A stretch of DNA of 64,000 nt from Erythrophleum ivorense (GCA_026724425.1 JAIUCV010000584.1:124001-188000); one strand, 5' to 3'. Positions 1 to 12,977 are shown, counted from the stretch's first letter. Numbers and translations: made by a program. The notes: a model not told the origin generated them from the sequence alone.

Positions 1-983
1 AAAGCATACATTCTCTCATCCTAAACAAGTGTAATGTTCCTTGAAATCCCTAAGGTATCTTAAAATAAGGAGGGATGTATTTTTTTTTCATGATTATAGG
101 CTAATAAGAAAAGAAAAACAAGTCCAGAGTGGTTAAACAATGGATAAAATGCATGTAGGGTATGGCTTTTTGGCTATCTAGCTACAATAGAAAGGAATGC
201 CTTATCATTTTCATGCATGCAAATGCAAATATGGTATCAACAAAGAATCAAGACAAGTTCTAGAGTGAAAGCACTAATAGGTAAATACACACTAGAAATG
301 AACAATTATGGCTTAAATTCTCACCAGCTAATGGCTATCAAATAATTCATTGAAATCAAATTCATTGCTACTTCACTTGAATCAAAACACAAGATCCATT
401 ACTTGACATGTCTAAGTGAATCCAAGTTACAATCATCTTAACTTATAACTTTCACAAAATTTTTTTAAAAAAATCACGTTATTTTTCAAAATTTTTCTAA
501 AAAATTTCCATTTTCATTTTTTTTAACAAAGGAAGCAAAGAAAAAAATGAAATGGAATGAAATAACTCTCCTCCCCCCCACTTAAATATTGCATTGTCCT
601 CAATGCCAGCACACAATCCAATAAATAAATAAATAATACAATATAAAGAGAGTGGAAAAAGAGAGTATACAACTGGATTAACTTGAATCGAAGATCTCCA
701 GGGTGGCTCAGATGTCCATGTAATTGGTTAGCAATTTATTTCCTACAAACATAAACAAATAGTAATGCAGAAAAGAAAAAGAAAACTACATCCTAAACTA
801 AAAAGAACTCTATCAGAGACTAACTAATCATAAGTATCAAAAACCAGAATTAAAATAACTTTATTTCTCCTTAACTAAACAAATTTGAGTTTAACTACTT
901 TAAAGCATTTTGATTGATCATGCAGTGTTGACTCATGGACTTCCTCAACCATCAGTAGTCTTGGAAAGTCATATTCAGCATAT
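1..983. other. AT-rich non-coding tail of element D
   Basis: No credible gene. The stretch is AT-rich with poly-A/T tracts (for example around 460-540). It lies downstream of the degenerate frame on the minus strand and holds the polypurine-like motif at 565-607. It would be the 3' untranslated part of element D, before a 3' LTR that is not in the window. Confidence 0.6.
565..607 (-). other. Polypurine-like motif with conserved GAGGACAATGC block
   Basis: Read on the minus strand this gives GAGGACAATGCAATATTTAA followed by AGTGGGGGGGAGGAGAG. From general knowledge, a block of this shape (GAGGACAATGC, then TTAAGTGTGGGGG) is common at the end of the coding part of Athila/Tat-type and derived non-autonomous elements of plants. 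It suggests the coding part of element D ends here and that RT/integrase were never downstream. The following sequence does not start an LTR immediately, so this may be an internal motif and not the true PPT. Confidence 0.5.
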
Positions 984-2819
984 TCAAAAGTAGTAAAAGA
1001 AAAAAAAATCAGATTTAGGACATTTAAAACCAAAGAAAGAAAATTTAAAATCAAATTGAAACTTTGAACTCTCTAGAAATCTATCAAAACCAATAAAATC
1101 TACTGGACTCCTATCAATAAGAGTCATTGCATCCACAGAAAAATCTAATTGCAACTTCTCACAATCTTTTAAGTTCAAGGCATCTGGCAGTTACTTTATC
1201 TCAGTTGAGAGAGTCTATGGATTGTTAGGAACTAGCTCAATAACTTCAGGAATCTGTTCAGGACTCTTAACAAGAGAAATAGTATCTTCCCTGACCAAAG
1301 AGACATCAGTAGGCTGACAAGATTCTAAACAATGATCAACAACAAAATCTAGTCTCTCACTAGTATCAACAATAGCACAAGGATCAACAGGATTTTCAAT
1401 ATCAGTAGTATCTCTGTGCATGCTCTCATCAATAGTAGTATGATCAGTAGAATCAATCTCATTAATAGTTTCAGTGCAAACAAAGGATTCTATGGATTCA
1501 ACAGACTTATCAGACTTCAAAAACTCATTAACTTCAACATATATAGGACATGTATTCATATCATCACATAAGCATTTCAAATAAGAGTCTGATTCATCAA
1601 CAACAAGCTACTCAACAATTTTACTATTTATATTCTCATCACATGCTACATTCACTGCTTCATCAATCATATCATCACATACTAGTGAGGAATCATGATG
1701 ATCAAAATATATGAGGAACTCACTAGTCTCAATGAAAGAATTAATCTGGGAGCATCTATCACATGTAGTGGATCCAGCACACAGACAAACGAAAGAATCA
1801 TTTAAATCAGCTATATCACATGGTCCAAATGGTATGCTATCCCTAAACTCAGAAGATGCATCATCAACAGGCTTATCAACCAATCCTAGACTAGGAACAG
1901 AATGATCATCACAATCTAAGTCACCCCCACACTTATCTACTACCCTAGACTCAATAGATTCATCATTAACTGGCTCAAAAATGAATTCATCATTTTGGTC
2001 ACAACTAAGAGTAGAAATACCAAGTGCATCAGTACACAAGGGTTCATAAAAATCAACAAATGTATCAATTTTGCTCAATGAATTACCACAATCAACCAAA
2101 TTAGGAGATTCAACAATAATTTCGTCATCTACTTCATCATCTTCAAGTAATTCAGAATCAACAATATCATGTGCATTAGTGGTCACAGTGCTATCAAGTA
2201 TACTAGAATCAGTTCCAACAAATTGTAATGTATTAGAAGATGGAAGGATATTATCGAATGAATATGATTCTTCCTCCTCTATACATCCCTTTCTAATTTA
2301 GTCTTCAATTAATTCAGTAGCACTTGAAGTCGGTTGATTCATTTGAAATCCTAAATCCTTCATGAGATTGTCAAACCTTTGTTGATTTTCAAGATGCAAC
2401 CGTTTAGTTTCTTATTGGAGTTGAAGATTGTAAGTATCCATTTGTTGCATCCTCCTTTCTTCCCAACTTGGTTCCCTCTGGACCTCTTATTGCATGTACC
2501 CCTCATGATAGTTGTAAGAATGATACTCTGGCTCTTGCACATGGAAGTTGTGGTATGGCTCATAATGATGGTAGTGATTGAGGTGAACTTCATATGGATG
2601 ATCGTATGGTTTAGTGTAATTGGTGTGAACTTCATAGGGATGGTGGTATGGTTAGTAGCATGGTGGTTGGAATTGTTAGTATTGTTGGGCTTGTTATGCT
2701 TGTCTTTGTCATTCAAGAATGCCACGAAGTATTGAAATGGTTTCATCCTACTTCTGAGAAATCTTATCATTTGCACAAGAATCATAGAGACTTTGATTAG
2801 AATAATAATATGGATCCAT
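984..2819 (-). pseudogene. Degenerate acidic polyprotein-like frame of element D
   Basis: One frame can be followed from ATG at 2819 to 984, about 610 codons, broken by about 11 stops and no obvious frameshift. Seven of the stops are TAA, several flanked by Gln codons, as if from CAA. The N-terminal third (2819-2360) starts MDPYYYSNQSLYD and is rich in Tyr, His, Pro and Gln, with a duplicated PYxHPYEVH unit at about 2580-2660. It is followed by a Gln-rich, probably helical stretch (about 2490-2350). The remainder (about 2200-1215) is strongly acidic, rich in Asp, Glu, Ser and Val, with scattered Cys. No gag zinc knuckle, protease, RT or integrase motif is visible. I do not recognise the product. 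It may be a divergent gag-like or accessory protein of a non-autonomous element. Confidence 0.6.
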
Positions 2820-3337
2820 TTAAGATAATTAATATGAGAAGTTCAATTAATTTAAGCACAAAACAAATCACTAAGAAACTGCACTAAAATTAACTCTAAA
2901 TCAATAAAATAAATTTCAAATGAAGCTAAGACTTACCTAAGAATAAAAAAACACTAAAAAATAAAGGTTAATCACATAAAACAAACTCATAAAAAATAAA
3001 GAAATTAAATCCAAAAAAATTGAAAAATTCCTAAAAAATTCGAGAAAATACTAAAAATATAGAAAAAAGTGCCTTAAAACATTGGAATTTGGCCAAAAAA
3101 TGGTGTATCTAACAGCTTTGGCTATTAATTTTGCTTAAAACACCCATAAACCTTGGAAAACAAAGTTTGAGAATTTTCTAGGCACTTCAAATAAAAATTC
3201 CAGCAAGCAAACCAATTGACACGTAATACTGAAATTACCAAAATCCAAGTCCAAAACAAAGCAAAAATGAAACAAAAATAGAGCTAAAACAGAGTTAAAA
3301 CACTTAGAAAAATTTCTTAAACAATTGAAAATCTAAA

Positions 3338-3355
3338 TCTCCAGCAACAGTGCCA
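3338..3355 (-). other. Primer-binding site of element D (tRNA-Asp type, degenerate)
   Basis: On the minus strand this reads TGGCACTGTTGCTGGAGA. The complement of the 3' end of plant tRNA-Asp(GTC) is TGGCGCCGTTGCCGGGGA. The 14 matches of 18 and the four transitions fit decay by C deamination. It lies 5 nt from the LTR boundary at 3361, and it fixes the element's minus orientation. Confidence 0.75.
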
Positions 3356-4095
3356 AATTTTGACAGGTCTATCGTGCAACTTTCAAAATAAAATTAGGTT
3401 AGATTAAATTTTATAGTTAATGGCACAACCTAGGTCATCTCCATTGGAAATAGAGTTCAATATTTAATTGGGCTTTTTAAGTGTATAAAGATCCTAGAAC
3501 TACCTAATTTAGGGGAGTTTTGGTTTAATTAAACTATCTAAAATTAATTTGAATCAAAATCACTAACTACCTAATTGCATAAGCTAATGAATGAATGATG
3601 GACTTGTGACTAGCTTTGGATTTATTCCTTGGTATCCACTATCCTTATCCTAATTTAATTGTGATTAATTCTAGTATAAGATGTCCTTAATTGTATTCAT
3701 GGCAAATGTATCTTAAGTTACCATGCAAGAATCAAGGAATTAACAATTTAATGTTGAATTGAAACCTCAATTCTGTATCAAATCGCTAACTCTTGTCATT
3801 AGGATCAATTAACGTTTGAATTAATACCCTAGGATGTTTAATTGACCAATCAAACTCCAAAGAATCCTCAAATCAAACAATTAAGCACATAATTTTACTT
3901 ATGCATTTCATTAAACACCTTCATGTCATACATGGGAAATCAAAGGAAAATGCAAAATTCCGTGTTTAATCCAACCAGTTAATCAACAAAAAGATTTCCT
4001 AATTAGTGTATAACCAGTCACTAATTATAATTACATAAATTTCTGATGAAATACAACTTAACCAAGCATGTACAAGAAAAAAGGAAAAGTGTAGG

Positions 4096-6889
4096 TGTAA
4101 CACCCCATAATTAATTAAGGTGTTAATCACAGATTAGATTAATTAGGAATAATTAATATAGGTTGAGATTTAATTGAGATAGAAATCCTATCTAGGCTTA
4201 AATTAATAGATCATGATAAGAGGCTAATGGAGGCCCAATGGGTTAGGTGTAGACCCAACCCAATTTAGTGTGATGGAGGTCCAAAATCTACCTTGTATAG
4301 ACTCTTCGAAATGGCCCAATAACCCTTGTGCAGACCCACATTCTTGAGCTCTTCAAACTTGGCCCAAACTTAATTAAACTTTAGCAACCCAATGTATAAG
4401 AACTGGCCCAACAAAATTCTATAGCCTAACACTTTAAAACTGGTCCAATAAGCTAAAATCTGAAGCCCAAATGAAGTTGGACCTTGGAGCAGCCCATGAC
4501 CCATCTTTGACCCAACTTAAACCCAACTAAAACCCTAATACATCAGCCTCTTCCTCACACTTGCTGAAACATAAAACTCAAGAAGCAAAATTCGGAGGTT
4601 GAGAAGGAAGCTAGGGTTGGGGGCAAGAATTCTGCATTTTCTCACATTTAGAGCAAGATTTAGCCAAGGTAATAGTTATACAACTTAATCCCCTCATCTT
4701 TCTCTTTAATTTGGCCTGATTAGTTTTTCATTTGGAGTATTTTCATCCTACCCAAAATCTGAAATGTGGGTGTTTGGGGATTTTCTTGGTGAAATTCGTA
4801 GGTTGAGGTCAGGGCTGATATTAGGTGAGTTTAAACCCTCCATTTTGATGCTTCATTTATTAATTTGAGATCCTCATAGCTAATATATAAAATGGGTATT
4901 AATTCCATACAAATTTGCTTAGGATTTTGGGTGGAATATTAAGTTTTCTGGTGAAGGACACTCTAATCCGAATTTGGGATTTATGGTGGCTGTTGCAAGT
5001 TGTCTACAAGTGAGGTGACTAGGTTTATATCAATTCCATGTATATATTTGATTTAATTTCATATGTTGCTGCATATGAATGATTTAAAATGTTGAATGAA
5101 TTGGTTGGTTATCTGTTGAATTGTGATTGGACCTTGTAAGTCCATGGTGGAGCTGTGGTGCAGCTGCCACCTGTGCATGTGCTTCAATCAAGCACCGGGT
5201 TATGATCAAACCTAGATGCACTGAGCCTTGGTTATGCTCAATAGGGAGTAGGTGCCGTGGACGGGCCTCTCCCGGTGTTAATGGCCTTTAACATGTGATA
5301 ATATGATTGCTAGTATGGGATAGTAATCATGATAGCCTAATTGTTTCATTTGCTGATATGATGGATATGATTCTAATGTTGATTTTGATTCATGCATATA
5401 TGCTAATTAAACTGGATATATAATAGAATTGCCTTGGTTACTGAGATTTATATCTCATCCCATTTCATGGGATTAACATTTCAGGTGAAGGTTCTTCGGG
5501 TAAAGATAAAGGGAAGCAAGTGGATGAAAATTCATGAGCTCTAACATATGGGATAAGGCTACACTTGGGTGGGCTTATTTAGTAGAGATGCAATTTTGTT
5601 ATTAGTTTACATAGCATCATCATGTATTCATGTTGCCAAGTGTAGGCGTTCATATTTTGTTTGATTGAAATGTAACCGTTAAGGATTTAAGTCTCAATAC
5701 AGTTGAATATTAATGTATGAACTTATAGTATGATATATATAGTTTTGTTGAAATTGTGATATGGATTACTATATGGAAATTGTAGTCATATGATGCCTTG
5801 GATGTGGACATAAGCTATTATTGAATGGAATCTCTATGGAATGTGCATGGGATGTCAATTGCTGCTAATGCATGTGTTCTTGCTATTATATATTCATGAA
5901 TTTGCTTATATGAGCTAGTTGGGCAAGTAGGAAGTAGTATTTAAGTTTTGCAATGGTAATGGACAGATTGATAGGTAAATAGGGTAGATAAACACCATTA
6001 GAATCACATAAAATAAGGGAAGGTGGACTTGCAGTGTTTCTAAGATGAGATTTGGAATGTAGGGGGCGAAATTTGAGTAACGTAGTCACAGGAGGGAGTC
6101 CCACTGTGGCTAAGAGGGCTTCGCCGCGGCCAAATGAGAGACAGAGCCGAAGGGCGCCACGGCATAACCAATCCCGCAGCGGCGCAAGGGAAGAATATTA
6201 GCCCAGGGAGTGACAGTGGCAAGGAGCACCGCGGCCTGATAAATCTCGCCGCAGCGCAAAGTGAAAAAGATCACCTAGGAGGGTAACAGAACCAAAACTC
6301 ATCGCGACACATTATGTCCTGTTGCGGCGCTAGTCGAGGAAATAAAATAAAGGTTGGACAGAAGCAAAACTCGCCGCGGCGCAAATATATTACGCCGAGG
6401 CGAGAATCGTGGGAGTTGAGAACAGTAGTTCCAGGAGGCGTTTCTGCTGCGGTGCCACATAGGTTGGCCGTGGCGAAGGTCCAACTCACCGTGGCGAGAT
6501 TTGTGAAATTTGTCTAGTGATTCCATATAGCAACTTGGCCGCGATGAGGAAGGTATAGGCCGTGGTACAAGTCCCCAACCTACTCCTTTTAGCGTAGAAA
6601 TCCCAATTTCTTCAATGGTAATGGTAAGAGATGATATAGGAATACTTGTGGGAGGTTATTGGGTATTGAAACTGATGGACAGTTGAATTATAAACCCTTT
6701 ATGGTAGTAGGATTTCTTTTCTGCAAATTTTATTTTGTTGAGGTGGTATGGTGACGACTCTAACATCGAGGTTCAAATTTTTCCTATATTTTCACAATGT
6801 GATAAATTGTAACCACTTAAACCTTAATAATAAATTATTAATCGTACATTTAACCATAATTACAATGATTACAAGGTAGGGTTGTCACA
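4096..6889 (+). mobile_element. Solo LTR, family A
   Basis: A 2794-bp TG...CA unit starting TGTAACACCCCATAATTAA and ending GGGTTGTCACA. It is flanked by a perfect 5-bp target duplication GTAGG (4091-4095 and 6890-6894). It has no internal region, PBS or coding sequence, so it is a solo LTR left by LTR-LTR recombination. The same sequence in reverse orientation forms both LTRs of element A (23513-26290 and 31941-34739). It contains the GC-rich repeat block at 6115-6570. Short open frames here, including those over the GC-rich block, are not considered genes. Confidence 0.93.
6115..6570 (+). repeat. GC-rich block of reiterated GCCGCGGC-like cores in family-A LTR
   Basis: In an otherwise AT-rich LTR, about 14 cores of the type CGCCGCGGC recur roughly every 30 bp, separated by ordinary sequence. 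Many are one or two transitions away from the core (GCCACGGC, GCCGTGGC, GCCGCAGC), as expected from decay of methylated C. The block also occurs, reverse-complemented, at about 23845-24260 and 32260-32715 in the LTRs of element A. Its function is unknown. Confidence 0.75.
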
Positions 6890-8479
6890 GTAGGAAATTA
6901 AGAAAATCTTAGCCAAAAATTCTTATTGTAATCTCCAATGGATTCAAGCTTCTCCAAGGTTGCCTTCCAAGCTAATCACAAGATAGAGATTAAAGCTTCA
7001 TTGGAGGTGGAATGGAAGATAATGGAATGGGAAAAATGGCTAGAGCATGTAAATAATGGATGCTGGAGTGTATTGCGAATGGAGTCTTCCTGTAGTGTTT
7101 ATTCGATGGAATGATGATTTTAATGTGAAGCCTTCTCTGCCTCCAGCCTTCAGACCTTTTCATATCCTTCATTAATCATTTCATGTGCTTACAAGTCAAC
7201 CCACAACTCATTTTTGATGCCTGATGTGGTTGCTTCTTTTCTTTTTGTATCTCCGTAACAATCCATGTCAATTTCTCAAGTATTCTTCTTACATGCAATT
7301 CCACATGCTCAGTGGGATTGTGGATGGATGATCTGGATGGTTGGATCATGGATTGGCTGAGCCTTCTTTTGCCTTAATGAATCATGTGTTCAGCCCATTC
7401 CTTTATCCCACACGCGCTCATTCTTTCCAACTTAGTTTTCCATGTCCTTCACGTGTTTTATCCTCAAGCTTCCACAAACTCGTGCCTTAGTCTTTGCTTT
7501 TGCTACTACCGATAGCCTTACGCTGCATTGTTCACGTGGTTTTTGCTTACTTAGAGTGTTCCTTATTCAGACCATGCCATTCACATACATCATTTGCTCA
7601 TTGCTTCAGCTCTTTTGTTCCCACGTGAAACTCTTCCACATGATTGCTCACACATTCTCAACTTGTTCTGCTCCTCGCTAGAACTTCACGTAAATCACTT
7701 AACTTTTCACAGCTCTGATCTAGCTTCTTCCTTCATGTAACATCCCTTGCATGGCTCTGTTTTGCTCACGTAGCTTCTCCTCCTAGCTTTTGCTTCATTC
7801 ATTCATTCATCTTGCTTCTACTATTTCTGTAGTTGTCCTGGCTTCCCACATGAACTGCCTTCTTCTTCTTGCTTCATGCACCTAAGCTCAAGTTTTCTTC
7901 TTCTCTCATGTTACTTAACTTCTATTTGAGTGTGCTTCTTAATGCCTTCTTTGGCCCGTGACTACTTGAGTGTTGAGGAGTGTGATTGAATGCTTGAAGT
8001 GAAGGGAATGAGGTGAATGATGGCTAGCTCGTGTTGGTGTGGCTGCAACATGGATTAATGGATGGGTTTAACATGTGTGTGAGTGAGCTGCTTGAAGTGA
8101 AGTGTAGTGAGTGAAGTGAGCTACTTTCATAGGCTGATTCTCATTCCCTTACACTCTATCATGTGAGCTTGTACCTTCCCTACTCTTCCACATGCCATCA
8201 ATTCATCTTCATTTTAAATCTTTTTCCATTAAAATCTGCATAATGAAAATAAAATAAAATGAAGTAGAATAAAAAATAATAATAAGAAAGAAGAATTCAT
8301 AAAGGAAATATTTCAATGAAATTTGTGCATTAAAATTCAAAAATTTGCAAATAAAATTCTAAAGTGCAAGTAATGGCCAATAAACTCAATTATCCACCTA
8401 ATAAAGCCCATTAAACCTTATTTAATTATTAAAATGCTTAAGTTAGGAGAATTAAAATGTATAAAAATTGCCTTCATCA

Positions 8480-9817
8480 CCCTCTTTATTTTATCACTAA
8501 CCATGTCTAGTTGAGCTATATAGAACAAAGAAAGAGAGCCAAGGAGCATAAGAGATGATACTTTGACATTAGAATAGGTTTATGTACAATTTGATGTCGA
8601 AGTATGTAATTATGTAATGAACATGAGATGTGAATGATGAATCATAAGTAAATGTATGTATAAATATTGTATGTATCGGATTTGAGCTCAAATGAATGAG
8701 AATGTGTATTTTTGCTACTCTTGAGCTTAGTTGCATAAGTGTATAAGTCCATGTGAGATAGTGATTTGGAGACATATAATGATTTAGACCATTTGGGATG
8801 CTTCCCTATGCTATATTCATACTTTTGGGCATGCTCAGTTTGCTATGGTTTGGTTGAAAGGTCATTTGACACCCTTTTGCACCACTTTGGTCCCCAAATT
8901 GATCATATTCTTAACCTGAACCATAAACTGATCACATGGATCAATTTTTCTATGAAATTTGGCAAACATATAGGTCTCATTTAAAGCTTTTCACAGACTA
9001 AAGAGCACCTAATTTGGAGTTCTAAAGAATTTATTATGAATTTTCAAAATTGGCCAAATTATGCAGAATTGCCTTAGTCACTATTCATATGGTCATTTTG
9101 CATTTCTAAGTCATTCAGGGGCCAAATGAAGTCTAATACTTATGAAATTTTACAAGCATATAGTTGACATTATAAGCTTTTTAAGGCCACTAAGTTTGCA
9201 TGAAAAGGAGTTGTATAGAGAGAGTTACGAATTTTGAAGTTAGAGGTCTTGTGGTGCCCGAATACTGTAGCAGCCTCTAATATGCAATGGATTTCGTGGG
9301 TCAAATGAACTCATATGCCTTTAAAATTTTTACAGCAATTAGGTTTCATCTTAAGCTTTTCATAGTCACTAAGAGCACCCCTAATGTATTGTTCTATTGA
9401 TTTTCATAAGTTAAATGCTATTGTCTTGTTCTGGAATTATTTTTAGTCATTAGTTGACATCCAGAGCTTTCCAGAAGGCTATCATTTGCATGATTTGGAT
9501 TTTTCTAGAATTAGTTATGAATTTCCAAATTTCATATTAAAAAATTGGCCCTACAACTCGAGAGCAATTTTCTGAACTTGTGAAGTATGGCCCAAAATAT
9601 GAGATTTGTATAATGAATTATGATGTTTCTGATATGAATGAGTATATTATGGATGGAAAATAAATTAGGAAAGCTCAAATGATTTATTAAGACAAATATA
9701 AAGTGTTTTGGCTTTTAATGTCAGTAAAAACTACTGCCAAAGGTGTGATTTTCATGCAAATGTAATAAAATGTGCCTATGTGATATAATTTGAAGGCTAG
9801 GAAGCTAAGGTATTACA
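8480..9817 (+). mobile_element. 3' portion of plus-strand family-B LTR
   Basis: This resembles the last 1.3 kb of the family-B LTRs at 12481-16116 and 43025-46477. It has the same repeated themes (ATGAAATTT, AATTTTCAAA) and ends AAGGTATTACA at 9817. The left part of this LTR is off-window because element D was inserted in it. The five bases after its end (TTAAG, 9818-9822) are the presumed target duplication. It contains at least three of the roughly 185-bp degenerate units typical of family B. No gene. Confidence 0.7.
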
Positions 9818-10246
9818 TTAAGAGCTAATCACAATCCAAATGCATTTTATGAAATCTAATGATACCATATCATCAAACCAATAGCCACGGGCATGTTTCA
9901 TAGTTTAAACACACATACAAGCAATCAATGACAATCAAACAACCAAGATAAGCTTACAAGAATAGATGAAGAGCTACCTTTCTCAAGAAGCACAAAATTC
10001 CCTTTTTGGTTCATACTTCCTTACCCTGGCCTCACAAGCACACTTAGGAGAAGCTTTATTTCCTTGGCCTAGACACATCAAAAAAGAAACAATGATATCA
10101 ATGGAACCATCTCTAGCCCTACACAAGCCTTATATAAGCTACTTCTAAGTCTAGGCTCCCATTTGGCCCCATATTGTAGTATAATGAAGCAACTCATATA
10201 ATTCATCATCTTGGCTCTAATTTCTTACTCAATCAAAGTCACATGA
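9818..10246 (-). mobile_element. Reverse family-B LTR W, left visible part
   Basis: Sequence of the reverse family-B LTR (for example CACACATACAAGC and the GAAGAGCTACCTT region, also seen near 36960, 12010 and 59240). It is cut at CATGA (10242-10246) by solo LTR V and resumes at 35213. Its beginning is left of the window, beyond the plus-strand LTR and element D nested in it. No gene. Confidence 0.7.
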
Positions 10247-12977
10247 TGTAATAGCATATTTATTTAGCCTATCTCCTCTCCTTTCTAGTCATACTTTCTT
10301 AGATAGCATAATTTCTTAAGAAAAAGTCCATTAAAATAATATATTATTCTACGTTACATAGCGGATAAAAATTTCATTTCATGTCTCATAGACTATATGA
10401 ACTCATCCATCTCATTCTTCTATTTAAATACATATATACAACTCAAAACCATCTCAAAATGTGGCCAACAACTCAAGCTCATAGCATATATACACAAAAT
10501 ATTACATAGCTGTCATGGGTTCTGCTACCAACTTCTGAGTGCCAACTTTGAAAAAATCATAACTAAATCTAAAAAAAATTGAAATCATGAAAACTGTACC
10601 ATTATAGAAATCTACAGATGTCTACTTTATGCTACAAATATGTCCAGACTAAAACAGGAATGTCTAGCCCCTAGAAATTGATGGAATAGTACATAAACTC
10701 AGCTGGCGCTACTAGTACTGACATATAACTTCAAAAATTCTTATCTCTCTGTTTAGATATCCAATTGGGGTGATCTTGGTGCCATAAAAAGATTATCATG
10801 TCTAGTTTATGAATATAAAATATCATGATCATTGGACACCATTTGGCCCTCGAATGACATAGGAAAATAAACTAACTATATAAATAGTAACCATATCGAA
10901 GCAACAAAAATTTAGAAACTTTGAAAATTCATAATTAATTTTAAAGAGTTCCAAATAATATAGTCTTTAGTTTCTTAAAAAGCTCTAGATGAGATCTATA
11001 TTTATGCCAAATTTCATGAGAAAATTCATTCATTTGGTCAGATTGTGCTATAAGGTTCTAAAATGGCTATTTTTGTGCTTCTTAAGGGTCACAAAGGATC
11101 CAAATTTGCTTCCAAGGCTTCCAAGGCCACTTGAACACATAGAAAAGCATCAAAATGGTCTATTAAACATGTATCAAAGGTCTATAAACCCATATTTCAC
11201 AAACTCACTCTCCTACTCCAAGGTATACATAAGAACATACAAGTTTTATCTTGCCATTCAATGTCAAGAACTTGTTATATCATTCGCATGGCATCAATTC
11301 TCATATATACATCAAGTATCTATGTAATTACATATGTTCAAATGGTTATACAACATATTCATCATAAGGTTACATTGTATGTCATCAAAATGGTTACAAA
11401 GTGAACAAATTAACACATTTCTTTATCAATCTTTCTCCTTCAAGCTTGGTGGCTTCCATTCCTTTGTTCACTTGGTCTGCCTAGACATGGTTAGACATGT
11501 GTGGAGGAAGAATGAGATTCAAAGAATTCCAATAGCTCCTAACCCTTTCAAACATATATAATGGATGCTAAAACATGTTAAAGAATGCATGTATGATATT
11601 CAAGCAACTAATAAACATGTATAAGGCATTTTCCTTGTCACACAAACTCATACATAACAAGCATAAGCTCTCAAAGGTATTAGTCTAGCCTTACCCATCT
11701 TTCTTGGGATTTTTGGAATTACCTCACCTACTTTCAAGGGATTTTGACTAAACATCACTCTTCTTGAGACTTCTAGTTTTGTCTCACCCATTTTTAGGGA
11801 CTTTTGGCTCATCTCACCCTTGCTAAGGGACTTTTGACACAACCAAACCCATGCAAGCCATTATGCAATCATAATCACATTTCAAGAAATTTAATGGTAC
11901 CATAACATGTAAGTATATACTAAAAACACTTCTCATGGCTCAAACACACATACAAGCACTCGAGGACAAGCAAACATCCAAGCCATGCATGAGAGAAAGG
12001 TTAAAGAGCTACCTTGAAGTAAGAACACAATACTTTCTCTTGAAATTCTTCTTCCCCTTTTTCGGCCAAACCTTGTAATTAGGTGGTCCTTGATTCTCTT
12101 AGTCTGGACACATTAAAAAAGACATAAATCACTCATGGAAACAAGCCTTGGCATCATACACACTCTATATGAAGCTACTTTGTTCTATGGCTCCATTATA
12201 CTTCCATACAAGACCTTATGAAGCAACTAGGAGAATTCATGGTCTTGGCTCCCATTTCTCATTCATTCTAGGTCTCTTGACTCCCTTTAGACTCCTTGGA
12301 GTTATCATATATTCATTTTAAAGAGTTTAGCTATAAGTTGCTTCATAATATCACATTATAGAGCCTGCACTTCTATCTCACATTCTATGACTTCTAAATT
12401 TTTTCTAAGGCTTTTGCTAATGTTTATCTATCATATTTAGTCCCATTCTAGGCTTAGAACAAATTAAAACACTCCCTAGGTGCAATGTCCAATTTTTGTT
12501 AAACAACAAAAATGGATGCGTTTTCAAAGCAAGTCCCCTAAAATGAATTAGTTAAGGTCCCAAAAAATTTGATCAACATTCTAGACTCCTAAAAATGAGA
12601 ATCCTAGCCTCAGATGAAAGGAAAAATGGAGCTAAAATGAAGAAACAAATTTTGAAGGAAACCTTATGAAACGTAATGGCATTTTCGTAATTTTGAGTAA
12701 ATTTTGGAATTCACACAGGAGGGCTTTTTACATGAAAGTTTTGAGTTCCTCAGGATTCTCAAAGGCCCTAACGTCGGTGTGCTCAAACTTTGACAGATTT
12801 GTTCAAGAAAGTTTTAGCTCCGATTTGAGTGATTCCAAAGGCATTTTACTAAATTGGGAACCTAAATTTCATAATGGAAAAGATAGTTCTCAAAAAGGAG
12901 CTAAAATGAAGGAGAAATGAAAATGTAAAGAACGAAGGGCAAAAGAGGAATTTTTGAAAAAGTCACTTTCCTACCCC

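Larger units (their letters stand above)
1..3360 (-). mobile_element. Internal region of minus-strand LTR retrotransposon (element D), partial
   Basis: This is the internal region of an LTR element transcribed on the minus strand. On that strand, starting from the LTR at 3361, the order is: a tRNA-Asp-type primer-binding site, an AT-rich leader of about 500 bp (2820-3337), one long degenerate reading frame (2819-984) and a purine-rich motif near 607-565. No protease, RT or integrase motif is visible between the PBS and that motif, so the element looks non-autonomous (LARD-like). The far end and second LTR lie left of the window, so coding sequence beyond position 1 cannot be excluded. Confidence 0.75.
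3361..8479 (-). mobile_element. 5' LTR of element D, split by a solo LTR
   Basis: On the plus strand this LTR begins TGACAGGTC next to the PBS and ends ATTGCCTTCATCA at 8479. Read on the minus strand it runs TGATGAAGGC to GACCTGTCA, a normal TG...CA LTR. Removing the inserted solo LTR and its duplicated GTAGG (4096-6894) leaves about 2.3 kb. The part 6895-8479 is ordinary AT-rich LTR sequence with no gene. Element D was itself inserted in a plus-strand family-B LTR (8480-9817). Its second LTR and the matching target duplication (CCCTC at 8480-8484 on this side) are off-window. Confidence 0.75.

Noticed and set aside
1711..2301. Plus-strand open frames opposite the element D frame
   Set aside because: They are shadows of the minus-strand frame, with serine-rich runs complementary to its acidic codons.
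3338..3355. Possible tRNA gene fragment
   Set aside because: Only the 18-nt PBS complement is present, with no cloverleaf or box A/B. The same holds for the iMet sites at 16122 and 31927.
6314..6517. GC-rich open frame that could be an exon or a CpG-island gene
   Set aside because: It lies in the family-A LTR, and the same GC-rich block occurs in both LTRs of element A with frames broken differently.
11648..11842. Open frame with repeated QKSL/KGE peptide
   Set aside because: It is a translation of the LTR minisatellite; its length is a multiple of the repeat, not evidence of coding.
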